Assembly (NCBI GenBank): GCA_002383415.1
Contig: DFYU01000117.1
Coordinates: forward strand, 18,292 to 78,110
DNA from: Geobacter sp. UBA4074
GTDB lineage: Bacteria; Desulfobacterota; Desulfuromonadia; Geobacterales; Pseudopelobacteraceae
DNA length: 59,819 nucleotides
Reading direction: 5' to 3'
The notes under the pieces are model-generated. The model was not told the DNA's origin. It ran no database searches and saw nothing but the letters and a program-made list of their open reading frames with translations. A program made the position numbers and the translations under genes. This document shows, piece by piece, positions 23,605 through 32,375 of this stretch (positions are counted from its first letter, which is position 1; the number at the start of each line of letters is the position of its first letter).

Positions 23605-25209
23605 ATGCTTGACCTGATTCGCAAAAAGAAGGAATCGATCATCATCAAGGTGGTTTTCGCGGTTATTGTACTATCGTTCATCGGCACGATCTTCCTGGTC
23701 TGGGGCAAGGGTGAGGAAGGCTTCAGCACCGGAGGCGCCGGCTATGCCGCCAAGGTGGACCGTACCACCATCTCGCTGGAGCAGTACCAAAACTCGTACC
23801 AACGGCTGCGTGACATCTATCTGCAGCTGTTCGGCCAGGCCGCCGGCGGCCTGACCCCGGAACTGGAAAAGCAGCTCAACATCCGCCAGGCAGCCCTGGA
23901 CCGCCTGATCGACAGCGTTCTGCTGACCAAGGGAGCCAAGGAGCTGGGCGTAAAGGTCAGCAAGGATGAGGTGGCTGCGGCAATCGCCGCCATGCCGGCC
24001 TTCCAGAACAACGGCGCCTTCGACCTGGCCCTGTATCAACAAACTCTCAAGATGTCCCGCATCACCCCCAGCGACTTCGAAGATTCGCAGAAGGCCGACC
24101 TGCTGATCGCCAAGACACGCAAGGCGATCATGGATAAGGCCCAGGTCAGCGACGACGACGCCAAGGCCCAGTATCACAAGGAACGCGACCGGATTGAACT
24201 GAACTACGTCTCGTTCAGTGCTGCCGAACTGGCTGCCGGCGTCAAACCGAGCGAAGCAGAGCTGGACGACTACCTCAAAAACAACGCAGACAAATTCAAG
24301 AGCCCGGAAAAGGTGGCCATCAGCTATCTGCTGCTGGACCCTTCCTCTCAAGTTGCCAGCCAGCAGGTGACAACCGAAGAACAGGAGAGCTTCTACCGCA
24401 AGAACCTGGATCGCTACCTGGGCAACGACAACAGCCCGATCCCCTTTGAACAGGTCAAGCAGCGCGTACTGGCCGACGCCAAGCGCAGCAAGGCCAGCAA
24501 GGCGACCTTTGAAAAGGCGGCCGACACCCTTTTCCAGAACATCAAGAGCGCTGATCTGCAGCTGGTGGCCAGCAAACTGGGCACCACGACCCGCGATACC
24601 GGCCTGTTCACCGCCGCTGCACCACCCCAGGCCCTGGCCGGAGAACAGGCGCTGCTGCAGAAGGCCTTTGAACTGAAGGCCGGCGAACTGGGCGGACCGC
24701 TGGAAACCGCCAAAGGGATCTACATCTTCAAGGTAAAGGAAAAACAACCGGCTGCGCTGCTGCCGCTGTCCCAGGTGCGCGGCACGGTGGAGCAGCAGGT
24801 GCGTGCCGCCAAGGCGGCTGAGCTAGCCAAGCAAAAGGCGGTGGATGCCCAGAAGCAACTGGCCACCAGCAACCTTTCCGGCCTGAAGCTACAATCCACA
24901 ACGGCCTTCGGTTACAACGCCAAGGGCGATCTGCCCGGTATCGGCACCTCACAAACACTGATGGAAGATGCCTTTAAACTGACCACAGCCGCTCCGGCCT
25001 TGAGCGAGCCGATGCTGATCGGCAACCGCTGGTACGCGGTGCGGCTTAAGCAGCGTATTGCTGCGCCTGAAGCTGATTTCGCCGCCCAGAAGGAGGCCCT
25101 CAAACAGCGCATGCTGCCCCAGCGCCAGGAAGAGGCACTCAAGAGCTGGCTAAAAGAGCGTCGCGACAAGGCCAAGATCGTCATAAACCAGGCCCTGCTG
25201 GAGCAGTAA
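23605..25209 (+). CDS. PpiD-like periplasmic folding chaperone (SurA N-domain)
   Basis: A 534-residue inner-membrane-anchored protein. The N-terminal helix at about 13-33 (VVFAVIVLSFIGTIFLVWG) is followed by a SurA/PpiD N-terminal chaperone domain (YAAKVDRTTISLEQYQN, LDRLIDSVLLTKGAKELG). The later PpiC region (about 265-395) lacks the RHIL strand and the catalytic Cys/His pattern, so the isomerase site is probably lost, as in many PpiDs. A long helical tail closes the protein. It helps newly exported proteins fold. AAAGGAG precedes the ATG. purC follows 54 bases later. Confidence 0.86.
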   Translation: MLDLIRKKKESIIIKVVFAVIVLSFIGTIFLVWGKGEEGFSTGGAGYAAKVDRTTISLEQYQNSYQRLRDIYLQLFGQAAGGLTPELEKQLNIRQAALDRLIDSVLLTKGAKELGVKVSKDEVAAAIAAMPAFQNNGAFDLALYQQTLKMSRITPSDFEDSQKADLLIAKTRKAIMDKAQVSDDDAKAQYHKERDRIELNYVSFSAAELAAGVKPSEAELDDYLKNNADKFKSPEKVAISYLLLDPSSQVASQQVTTEEQESFYRKNLDRYLGNDNSPIPFEQVKQRVLADAKRSKASKATFEKAADTLFQNIKSADLQLVASKLGTTTRDTGLFTAAAPPQALAGEQALLQKAFELKAGELGGPLETAKGIYIFKVKEKQPAALLPLSQVRGTVEQQVRAAKAAELAKQKAVDAQKQLATSNLSGLKLQSTTAFGYNAKGDLPGIGTSQTLMEDAFKLTTAAPALSEPMLIGNRWYAVRLKQRIAAPEADFAAQKEALKQRMLPQRQEEALKSWLKERRDKAKIVINQALLEQ

Positions 25210-25263
25210 TTCACCTACTTAGATTTTCAGACCACGTTTATTGTCTTGTTAAGGAGAAGCGCC

Positions 25264-26154
25264 ATGACACAACCCGTAAAGCAGACCGATTTCCCTGGCC
25301 TGAAACTGATCAGCCGCGGCAAGGTACGTGACATCTATGATCTGGGAGAGACCCTGTTGATGGTCACCTCCGACCGGATCTCTGCCTTTGACGTGATCAT
25401 GAACGAGCCGATCCCTGACAAGGGTGCGGTGCTGACCCAGATCTCCAAGTTCTGGTTCGCACAGATGGAAGACATCATCCCCAACCATATCATCTCCACC
25501 GATGTGGCCGACTACCCAGCTGAGTGCCAACCCTACGCCGACGTGCTGGCCGGTCGCTCGATGTGGGTCAAGAAGGCTCAACCCTTGGCCGCCGAGTGCA
25601 TCGTGCGCGGCTATGTCTCCGGCTCGGGCTGGAAAGATTACAAGGCTACCGGTTCCATCTGCGGCATCAAGCTGCCGGAAGGGCTGAAGGAATCCGACCG
25701 CCTGGCAGAGCCGATCTTCACCCCTTCCACCAAGGCCGAACTGGGGACCCACGACGAAAACATCTCCTTTGACGAGATGGCCACGATCTGCGGCAAAGAA
25801 CTGGCTGAGCAGGCTCGCGAGGCCACCATCAAGATCTACTGCCGGGCCCGCGACATCGCTGCCCAGAAGGGGATCATCATCGCCGACACCAAGTTCGAGT
25901 TCGGCGTGTTTGAGGGCAAGCTGATCATCATCGACGAGTGCCTGACCCCTGATTCAAGCCGTTTCTGGCCTGCCGACCAGTACCAGCCCGGCGGTCCCCA
26001 GCCCAGCTTCGACAAGCAGTTCCTGCGGGATTACCTGGAGACCCTGGATTGGGGCAAGACCGCTCCGGCGCCGCCCCTGCCGGAGGAGATCGTGCGCAAG
26101 ACCGGCGAGAAGTATAAGGAGGCGCTGTTCCGCCTGGCCGGTATCAGCCTCTAG
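25264..26154 (+). CDS. purC: Phosphoribosylaminoimidazole-succinocarboxamide synthase
   Basis: A 296-residue SAICAR synthetase, which joins CAIR and aspartate with ATP in purine synthesis. It has SRGKVRDIYDLG, LLMVTSDRISAFDVIM, ECIVRGYVSGSGWKDY, FTPSTKAELGTHDENI and IIDECLTPDSSRFWPADQY. It is of the longer type found in yeast and many proteobacteria, without the PurE fusion. The start at 25264 follows AAGGAGAAG. Probably co-transcribed with the PpiD-like gene. Confidence 0.97.
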   Translation: MTQPVKQTDFPGLKLISRGKVRDIYDLGETLLMVTSDRISAFDVIMNEPIPDKGAVLTQISKFWFAQMEDIIPNHIISTDVADYPAECQPYADVLAGRSMWVKKAQPLAAECIVRGYVSGSGWKDYKATGSICGIKLPEGLKESDRLAEPIFTPSTKAELGTHDENISFDEMATICGKELAEQAREATIKIYCRARDIAAQKGIIIADTKFEFGVFEGKLIIIDECLTPDSSRFWPADQYQPGGPQPSFDKQFLRDYLETLDWGKTAPAPPLPEEIVRKTGEKYKEALFRLAGISL

Positions 26155-26172
26155 CAGTCTGTGTTCCAGCAC

Positions 26173-26206
26173 TAAAAATCCCGCCGGCTTACCGGCGGGA
26201 TTTTTT
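26173..26206 (+). terminator. Intrinsic terminator after purC
   Basis: A perfect 14-base-pair stem (26173-26186 with 26191-26204) around CTTA, ending in a run of six T. Confidence 0.95.
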
Positions 26207-26218
26207 CATGTCTGCCAT

Positions 26219-26246
26219 TTGACTGTGACCGATGATGCGCTATAGT
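26219..26246 (+). promoter_or_regulatory. Predicted promoter for the small SAP-like gene
   Basis: TTGACT (26219-26224) and TATAGT (26241-26246) with a 16-base spacer, 36 bases before the ATG at 26283. Confidence 0.5.
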
Positions 26247-26282
26247 TAATTTCTAGCATTTTAGCGCACAAAGGAGTCTCCC

Positions 26283-26462
26283 ATGAAACTCGACGAGGTC
26301 AAAAAAATAGCGGAGCAGCATGGCATTAAACCAGGCAAGCAGCGCAAGGCGGACCTGATCAGGGCCATCCAGCAGGCCGAGGGCAACCTGCCCTGCTACG
26401 ATACCGGCCAGGTGGAGCAATGTGGCCAGCTCGATTGTTGCTGGCGCGATGACTGTGAATGA
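26283..26462 (+). CDS. Small SAP-like Cys-containing protein
   Basis: A 59-residue protein. The first half (MKLDEVKKIAEQHGIKPGK, then KADLIRAIQQAEGN) is a SAP/Rho-N-like helix-extended-loop-helix, a fold that binds nucleic acid. The last 22 residues hold five Cys (38, 47, 52, 53, 58), possibly a metal site. AAAGGAG lies before the ATG. It has its own promoter and terminator, so it is a monocistronic gene. Short proteins of this layout occur in Geobacter relatives; the function is unknown to me. Confidence 0.8.
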   Translation: MKLDEVKKIAEQHGIKPGKQRKADLIRAIQQAEGNLPCYDTGQVEQCGQLDCCWRDDCE

Positions 26463-26493
26463 TTACTCTACCTGCACCTCGTATTCAGAGGTT

Positions 26494-26542
26494 CTACAAA
26501 CAAATGGCCCGCCGACTCTGTCAGCGGGCCATTTGTTTGTAG
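26494..26542. terminator. Bidirectional terminator, 19-bp stem
   Basis: A perfect 19-base-pair stem (26494-26512 with 26524-26542) around an 11-base loop. It sits between the convergent SAP-like and hemerythrin genes. The stem ends are A/T-rich in both directions but no long T-run follows. Confidence 0.75.
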
Positions 26543-26566
26543 TAGACCGCACTGACACTACGTTGG

Positions 26567-26980
26567 TCAGTGTATCCCCTTTTCGTTTAAGAACCGCCCC
26601 ACCTCGCGGTCACGGGTGGAGATATGCTGCACCAGCCAATCCAGCAAGAGCTTGTTGGTGGTGAGCACATGGTCCAGTTGCACCTCTCCTTCAGCCCGGA
26701 TCGAAGACTTCAGATCGGCCAGCCGCTTGACAAAACCGAGGTGCAGCAGCTGATGGCTCTGAAAATCGGGAAAGCCACTGGTCTGCTGCAACTGTTCTTC
26801 ATCGCCGAAATGTTTGACCACATACTCATCCAAAAAATCGAGCAGCCGCGCCAGCTCGGCCCGCCCCTCGCCGCGCCGGCAGGCGGCCAGCAGGGTGTCG
26901 AAACGTTGCAAAAGCTCGCGATGCTGTTCATCAATCCGCTGATTGCCGATAGCCAACTCTTCGCGCCAACTAATACTCAT
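26567..26980 (-). CDS. Bacteriohemerythrin
   Basis: A 137-residue single hemerythrin domain that binds O2 at a di-iron site. The iron ligands are seen in IDEQHREL, HFGDEEQ, HQLLHLGF and WLVQHISTRD. It is cytosolic, without signal or fused domain. Its ATG lies inside the last codons of the Lon-like gene (11-base overlap), so the two are co-translated. Likely role: oxygen buffering or delivery in an anaerobe. Confidence 0.93.
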   Translation of the reverse strand: MSISWREELAIGNQRIDEQHRELLQRFDTLLAACRRGEGRAELARLLDFLDEYVVKHFGDEEQLQQTSGFPDFQSHQLLHLGFVKRLADLKSSIRAEGEVQLDHVLTTNKLLLDWLVQHISTRDREVGRFLNEKGIH

Positions 26981-29441
26981 CCTGTTTTCTCCCCGGCTTG
27001 CCGCCCTTTTGCTTGGCAGCGCCTTTTTTGTGCTTGGCGTCCTGCTTTTCCTCATCACGGTGCATGCGACTGAACATCTTACGCAGCGCCTGGGCCACCT
27101 GGTGGTAGACCGTTCCCTTGGGGAAGCGCCCGTTCTTGTCCGGCTCACCAGCCGGCATGCCGGTCAGCAACTCGATCCCCTGCTCAATGGTTTCAATGCT
27201 CCAGACATGGAACTGACCTTTTTTTACCGCCTCCAGCACCTCTTCCTTCAGCATCAGGTGGCGCTCGTTGGCCTTAGGGATCATCACCCCCTGGGTGCCG
27301 GTCAGCCCTTTGGCCTTGCAGACGGCGTAGAAGCCCTCTATCTTATGGTTTACCCCGCCGATCGGCTGGATCTTGCCACGCTGGTTGACGCTGCCGGTGA
27401 CGGCGATCCCCTGGCGGATCGGCACCCCGGACAAGGCCGACAGCAGGGCATACAGCTCGGTGGAGGAGGCGCTGTCCCCCTCGACCCCCTCGTAATTCTG
27501 CTCGAAACAGATCGACGCGGAGAGTGACAGCGGGTGCTGCTGGGCGAAGAGCCCCCCCAGCCAGCCGGTCAGAATCATGACCCCTTTGTCGTGGATCGGG
27601 CCGGACAGCTTGACCTCGCGCTCGATATTGACCATGCCGGCCTGCCCCAGGTAGGTACGGGCCGTGATCCGTGACGGGCGGCCAAAGGTGTGATCCCCCA
27701 GCGAAATCACCGACAGACCATTTATCTGGCCCACCACGGCGCCGTCGGTGTCCACCATGATCGTGCCGTCGTCGAACAGCTCCTGCATTCGTTCCTCAAT
27801 CCGGTTGACCCGGTAGAGTTGCTCCTCGGCGGCCCGCCGCACATCAGCGCATTTAACCACCTTGTGGCCATCCCGCTTAGCCCAGAAGCTGGCTTCCTGC
27901 ACGAAATCGGCGATCTCCATAAAGCGGGAGGAGAGCTTCTCCTGATCGTCCACCATGCGGGCGGTGTATTCCAGCAGACAGGCCACGGCGCTGCGGTCGA
28001 AGTGCAGCAGTTTTTTGTCACGGCAGAGGGTGGCCACAAACAGGGCGTACTCGTGCATTACCTCCGGCGTGCGGGCCACCCGACTGTCGAACTCAGCCTT
28101 GACCTTAAAGAACTTGCGGTAATCCGGGTCCTGGTAGTAGAGCAGGTAGTAGATCCAGGGAGTGCCCACCAGGACGATCTTGGCCGAGAGCGGCACCGGC
28201 TCGGGCTTTTGGGTGACCATGGTCATGAAACGGTACTGCTCCAGCACATCCTCGATCCGGATCTCGGCGGTGCGGATGCAGCGCTTCAGGGCGTCCCAGA
28301 CAAAGGGGTTGATCAGCACCTCACGGGCATCGATCACCAGGTAGCCGCCGTTGGCCCGGTGGAGGGCGCCGGCCTTGATCATAGTGAAATCAGTGGCCGC
28401 CACACCACCATACTGCATGACATGCTCGATCCGGCCAAACAGGTTATTGTAGGTGGGGTTGGGCTCAAAGACGATTGGTGCGCCGGCGGTCTCTTTATTG
28501 TCCACCAGCAGATTGACCTGGTACCGCTCGAAGCTGGGCTCCTGGCGGGGGATGCGCAGGCCGGGAATCTGGGGCTGTACTGGCTGAGGTTTGAAATCCT
28601 CAAGATTCTTGAGGATATCCTCCTGCACCGCATCAAGGTACTCCAGCACCTTGGACTGTCCGGCGTACTTCTCCCGCAGCGGGTCCAGGCGATGACCCAA
28701 GCAAGACATCCCCAGGTCGCGGTCAGCCTGGGAGAGGGCGTCCTTGGTAGCCTTTTCGTTCTCGCGCACCTGACGCAGCACCTCATTGAGGCGCTCGGTC
28801 AGCTGTTTGCCCAACTCCTCGATCTTTTCCCGCTCTTCCTCGGCAAGGGCCTCGTACTCTTCCTGGGAAAAATTGTGGTCGTCCTTCTGGGGCACGATCA
28901 CCAGGCCGGAAACGGTCCGCTGCAGGGCAAAGCCCTTCTCCTCGGCATCCTTTTCCAGCCCCTGAAACAGGTCATTGTTATTGATCTGGTACTGCTCCAG
29001 GATCTCGCTGCGCCGGGTCTCGTACTCGCGGCTCTCCAACGCCTTGGGTATATCCTTGCGAAATGCCTCCACCAACTCCTGCATGTCGGCAGCCAGTTCA
29101 GCGCCCTGGCCGGCTGGCAGGGACAATGACAGCGGGGCGTCGGCATCCTTGAAGTTAAAGACATAGACCCAATCGCAGGGTGTTGCCTCATGTTTGGCCC
29201 GCTGCCTGAGCAGGTTCCGGATGGTGGAGGTGCGACCGGTGCCGGTCTGTCCGGAGATATAGAGGTTGAAGCCGGTTTCCTGTACCCCCAGACCAAATTC
29301 GATCGACCGCAGGGCACGCTCCTGCCCCACCGCATCCACCAGATCCGGCAGTTCCTTGGTGGTCTTGAAGGTGAACTGTTTCGGATCGCAGCTCCAGCGT
29401 AGTTTTTCAACCGCTAGCCGGCACTCGTGGTGTACGGGCAT
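26970..29441 (-). CDS. Lon-family ATP-dependent protease (AAA_32 / S16)
   Basis: An 823-residue protein with an N-terminal ATPase part and a C-terminal Lon protease domain. The Walker A-like loop GQTGTGRTS (64-72) has Arg in place of Lys, a trait I associate with this AAA_32 subgroup and not necessarily a loss. The catalytic Ser is in EGDSASSTELYALLSAL and the catalytic Lys in GGVNHKIEGFYAVC. A coiled-coil insert lies at about 180-260. The C-terminal 40 residues are Lys-rich. It differs from classical Lon in lacking the Lon N-domain. Co-translated with the hemerythrin gene. Confidence 0.9.
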   Translation of the reverse strand: MPVHHECRLAVEKLRWSCDPKQFTFKTTKELPDLVDAVGQERALRSIEFGLGVQETGFNLYISGQTGTGRTSTIRNLLRQRAKHEATPCDWVYVFNFKDADAPLSLSLPAGQGAELAADMQELVEAFRKDIPKALESREYETRRSEILEQYQINNNDLFQGLEKDAEEKGFALQRTVSGLVIVPQKDDHNFSQEEYEALAEEEREKIEELGKQLTERLNEVLRQVRENEKATKDALSQADRDLGMSCLGHRLDPLREKYAGQSKVLEYLDAVQEDILKNLEDFKPQPVQPQIPGLRIPRQEPSFERYQVNLLVDNKETAGAPIVFEPNPTYNNLFGRIEHVMQYGGVAATDFTMIKAGALHRANGGYLVIDAREVLINPFVWDALKRCIRTAEIRIEDVLEQYRFMTMVTQKPEPVPLSAKIVLVGTPWIYYLLYYQDPDYRKFFKVKAEFDSRVARTPEVMHEYALFVATLCRDKKLLHFDRSAVACLLEYTARMVDDQEKLSSRFMEIADFVQEASFWAKRDGHKVVKCADVRRAAEEQLYRVNRIEERMQELFDDGTIMVDTDGAVVGQINGLSVISLGDHTFGRPSRITARTYLGQAGMVNIEREVKLSGPIHDKGVMILTGWLGGLFAQQHPLSLSASICFEQNYEGVEGDSASSTELYALLSALSGVPIRQGIAVTGSVNQRGKIQPIGGVNHKIEGFYAVCKAKGLTGTQGVMIPKANERHLMLKEEVLEAVKKGQFHVWSIETIEQGIELLTGMPAGEPDKNGRFPKGTVYHQVAQALRKMFSRMHRDEEKQDAKHKKGAAKQKGGKPGRKQDEY

Positions 29442-29506
29442 GGCCCCTCCTTGGGTCGTAGCTACTATCGTAAACGTCTCATGTGTATCAAGCAGCAGCC
29501 GTCACG

Positions 29507-30739
29507 CTAGCGTCGGCCATGCAGGCTGACCTGGTTGCGGCCACTGTTCTTGGCCTTGTAGAGTGCCTGGTCGGCTGCCTTGATCACCTCAGCCGGCGTG
29601 CTGAGGTTGGGGCTTGACTCGGCCACGCCGATGCTGACCGTGACCGATACATCGCGTTGCGAGCGGACATTGCAGCGACGGCCCTCTCCTGCCTGGTCGT
29701 TTTTGGGACGATCATCGCCGCGCAGGCTCATCACATAGTCGGCAATGTTCTGCCGCAGCCGCTCCAGGTGGGGAGCTACATCCTTGGCGGTTTTGCCGGG
29801 AAACAACACGGTGAACTCTTCACCGCCATAGCGAAACGAACGACCGCCTCCGGAGACGTACATCATACGCTGGGCTACCATCTTCAGCACCTGGTCGCCC
29901 ACATCGTGACCGTAGGTGTCGTTGAAACGCTTAAAATGGTCAACATCAACCATGGCGATGGCATAACGGCTACCCAGACCGGGCAGTTGCTCGTTCAGGG
30001 CACGACGGGACGGCAGACCGGTCAGATCGTCACGGAAGGCCATGTTATGGGACTCCTGCACTACCGCCAGCTGCATGATCAACAGCGCTGCCCCGCTGAA
30101 CAGGGCCGGCACATAGGGCGCCCCGGACCAGTTGAGCAGCACAAAGAAGGCCACTCCAACGCCAAACAGCCCCCCCTCAATCGGCGACCGGCGTGTGATG
30201 CCACGAATGCATGACAGCAGGGTGGCTGCCAGCAGCAGCAGCAGGCTGGCCTGGGGAACGGCCAGATAGTCGTGCAGCGGCCAGCTTACCAGCGGCCGGG
30301 TCAGCTCCAGCCAAAGGGTCTGACTCTGTTCCTTCAGGGTCAGCCAGAGCACAAACAGCTGCACCCCCAGGAAGAAAAAACGCATCCTGCTGGCGTTACT
30401 GAAGATCCCCTTTTCCCGCATCAAGACCACCAGCAGCAGGTTAAACGGCAGTAGTACCGCCAGGGCGCTGGTTACCAGGTAGGCCTGCGGGGTATCGGCG
30501 GCACCGTCCAGATAGGTGGTCAGCAGGTAGTAGCTGAGGGCAGTCAGCAACAACAGCAGACAGATACGGCCACGGCGGAAGTGAAAACTGAGCAGCAGGC
30601 CGCCCGCTGTCAACAGATAGGGGGACAGCATCAGCAGGTCCTGACGGGTTGGCGTCAGCAAAGGGGCGCGTGGCAGCAGCCACCAGGCGGCTACCAGGAT
30701 GAGACTCGGAATACCAAGTGGTGAGATGGCTCGGAGCAT
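29507..30739 (-). CDS. Membrane GGDEF diguanylate cyclase
   Basis: A 410-residue protein with about seven membrane helices in the first 225 residues, then a GGDEF domain (DDLTGLPSRRALNEQLPG, VDVDHFKRFNDTYGHDVGDQVL, active site RYGGEEF, and TVSIGVAESS). The GGEEF site is intact, so it should make c-di-GMP. No upstream RxxD inhibitory site is obvious. The ATG at 30739 is preferred, with AAGG ten bases upstream; a TTG nine bases earlier is possible. It is downstream of menG and the HD gene on the same strand. Confidence 0.9.
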   Translation of the reverse strand: MLRAISPLGIPSLILVAAWWLLPRAPLLTPTRQDLLMLSPYLLTAGGLLLSFHFRRGRICLLLLLTALSYYLLTTYLDGAADTPQAYLVTSALAVLLPFNLLLVVLMREKGIFSNASRMRFFFLGVQLFVLWLTLKEQSQTLWLELTRPLVSWPLHDYLAVPQASLLLLLAATLLSCIRGITRRSPIEGGLFGVGVAFFVLLNWSGAPYVPALFSGAALLIMQLAVVQESHNMAFRDDLTGLPSRRALNEQLPGLGSRYAIAMVDVDHFKRFNDTYGHDVGDQVLKMVAQRMMYVSGGGRSFRYGGEEFTVLFPGKTAKDVAPHLERLRQNIADYVMSLRGDDRPKNDQAGEGRRCNVRSQRDVSVTVSIGVAESSPNLSTPAEVIKAADQALYKAKNSGRNQVSLHGRR

Positions 30740-30780
30740 GGAGGGCAAACCTTACCACAGAATCTACGGTCAGGGAATGG

Positions 30781-31569
30781 CTATCGCTCGGCCATCAGCC
30801 TGACATGTTGTACAGCGCGATGGATCGCCTCGTCGAGACCGGCAGCGGGAGGCAGCAGTGCCGCGAGCTTGGTCAGATAGCACCGCTGCTGCAGCAGGCG
30901 GAAGGCGCTGGGGACGTTCAGGTCATAAGCCCAGGATATCTGCAAAAGAATGAAGTCGTTCAGAACGCGTACCGTATCCAGCCGTACCACCTCGCCGGCC
31001 TGCAGGGCGGCCAGGCACTCGGCGGTAATCTCATCAGCCTGATCCGGCAAGCCCAAGCCAACCGCAGAGGCCCGCTCAGCCGGTGGCTGCTGGAAATACT
31101 CCTCAAAAACCCGCCAGATGTCGAGCTTATCGGCGTCACGAATCAGACGGATGTAACGGTCGGTGGGCGATTTGAACTGCGACGGCACAGCCAGCAGATT
31201 GTGAAAGCGAACCGCCTCTTCAATCAACAGCTGATCTTCAGGGCCAAGCCTTTGTAACACCTGCTGTTGGCGGATCACTTCCAACCCCAGGCGGGCGTGA
31301 TTATCTGACTCGCTGTCGCGAAAGGTGCGCCAACGGCGGTACTGGGGAAAGCGGCCAACGTCGTGCAAGAGCGCTACGGCACGGGCCAGACAGGTCTCGG
31401 ATGCTGTCAACCGCTCACCAACGGCCAGCAGCCCCATCACCTCCACCACCTTGGCGGTGTGTTCCTGCTTGAGGCGGATATTCTTCAATCCTTCCGGGTC
31501 CAGATCGAGGTAACCGTTCAGATACCCATCAAACCAGGCCTGTATCTGCTCAAGGTCGGCCTGCTGCAC
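30781..31569 (-). CDS. HD-domain phosphohydrolase
   Basis: A 262-residue protein with an HD metal site: an early His in RLKQEHTAKV, the pair in LLHDVGRFPQY, a His in NHARLGLEVI, RFHNLLAVP and RDADKLDIW. It probably hydrolyses a nucleotide or phosphate ester; the substrate is unknown. It starts with GTG overlapping the TAG stop of menG by one base and has AAGGA at good distance, so the two are coupled. Confidence 0.86.
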   Translation of the reverse strand: MQQADLEQIQAWFDGYLNGYLDLDPEGLKNIRLKQEHTAKVVEVMGLLAVGERLTASETCLARAVALLHDVGRFPQYRRWRTFRDSESDNHARLGLEVIRQQQVLQRLGPEDQLLIEEAVRFHNLLAVPSQFKSPTDRYIRLIRDADKLDIWRVFEEYFQQPPAERASAVGLGLPDQADEITAECLAALQAGEVVRLDTVRVLNDFILLQISWAYDLNVPSAFRLLQQRCYLTKLAALLPPAAGLDEAIHRAVQHVRLMAER

Positions 31570-32279
31570 TAGTCCTTGGTTCCGGTGTAGATAGAGGCGA
31601 TACCGAAGGTCAGCGGCTGGCAGCGTACGTTTTTCAAGCCGATCTCGGTCATGGTGCGGCAAAACTCTTCGCTGGAAGGAAACTCCAGCACTGAATCAGG
31701 CAGGTACTTATAGGCGTTGTACTTGGAAAACAGGCCACCGATCACCGGCAGCACCCGCAGGAAGTAAAAATGATACAGGGCGCGGAACAGGGCCGAGCGG
31801 GGTACGGAAAACTCAAGGATCACCATCCGGCCAGCCGGCTTCAGCACCCGCCACATCTCGGCCAGCCCCAAACGACGGTCAACGACATTACGAATACCAA
31901 AGGCGATGGTTACCGAATCGAAGGTGTCGGAGGGAAACGGCAGGTCTTCGCAGGGGGCCACCCGCAGGTCAATCCGTTTGTTGAATGGGGAGGCAGCCAC
32001 CTTCTCTTCGCCCAGCCGCACCATCTCGGGGCTGAAATCGGCGCCGGTGATCCTGACCGAGGCAGGGGTTGCCTTGGCAATCTCCAGCGCCAGGTCGCCG
32101 GTGCCGGTGGCCACATCCAGCACCCGCCCGTTTTCCGTTGCTTTGATCAGCCGGACAGCGGCCTTACGCCAGCGCTTATCTATGCCGAGACTCAGCAGGT
32201 GGTTGAGAAAATCGTACCGCGGCGCAATGGCGCCAAACATCTGCTGGATCTGCTCACCCTTTTCGGAAAGTCTGAACAT
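31569..32279 (-). CDS. menG: Demethylmenaquinone methyltransferase
   Basis: A 236-residue UbiE/MenG methyltransferase that finishes menaquinone (and ubiquinone where present) using SAM. Marks are IAPRYDFLNHLLSLGIDKRWRK, motif I VLDVATGTGDLA, TIAFGIRNVVDR, RVLKPAGRMVILEFS and YKYLPDSVLEFPSSEEF. An anaerobic respirer of this group would use menaquinone, hence the symbol; ubiE is the synonym. It is divergent from the cyclase gene. Confidence 0.95.
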   Translation of the reverse strand: MFRLSEKGEQIQQMFGAIAPRYDFLNHLLSLGIDKRWRKAAVRLIKATENGRVLDVATGTGDLALEIAKATPASVRITGADFSPEMVRLGEEKVAASPFNKRIDLRVAPCEDLPFPSDTFDSVTIAFGIRNVVDRRLGLAEMWRVLKPAGRMVILEFSVPRSALFRALYHFYFLRVLPVIGGLFSKYNAYKYLPDSVLEFPSSEEFCRTMTEIGLKNVRCQPLTFGIASIYTGTKD

Positions 32280-32314
32280 GGTTTTTCACTATCCTTGAAC
32301 ATGATTTACTGCTA

Positions 32315-32320
32315 TATAAT
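32315..32320 (+). promoter_or_regulatory. Consensus -10 box upstream of the diadenylate cyclase gene
   Basis: A perfect TATAAT at 32315-32320 in the divergent gap. The best -35 (TTGAAC at 32295-32300) is only 14 bases away, so the upstream element is uncertain. The position argues against translation from the earlier ATG at 32301 and for the one at 32376. Confidence 0.45.
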
Positions 32321-32375
32321 CAGCCCTGTTTTCCTAGCACAGATCCTGCGTCACGCCAACAGAATTCCAGCTGCC

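Noticed and set aside
27690..29129. A 479-codon open frame antisense to the Lon-like protease gene
   Set aside because: It mirrors the protease frame in GC-rich DNA, has no ribosome site, and its product has no recognisable motif, while the opposite strand has a complete AAA/S16 protein.
32301..32375. An earlier ATG start for the diadenylate cyclase
   Set aside because: A TATAAT box lies after that ATG, and the conserved CdaA N terminus begins at 32376.
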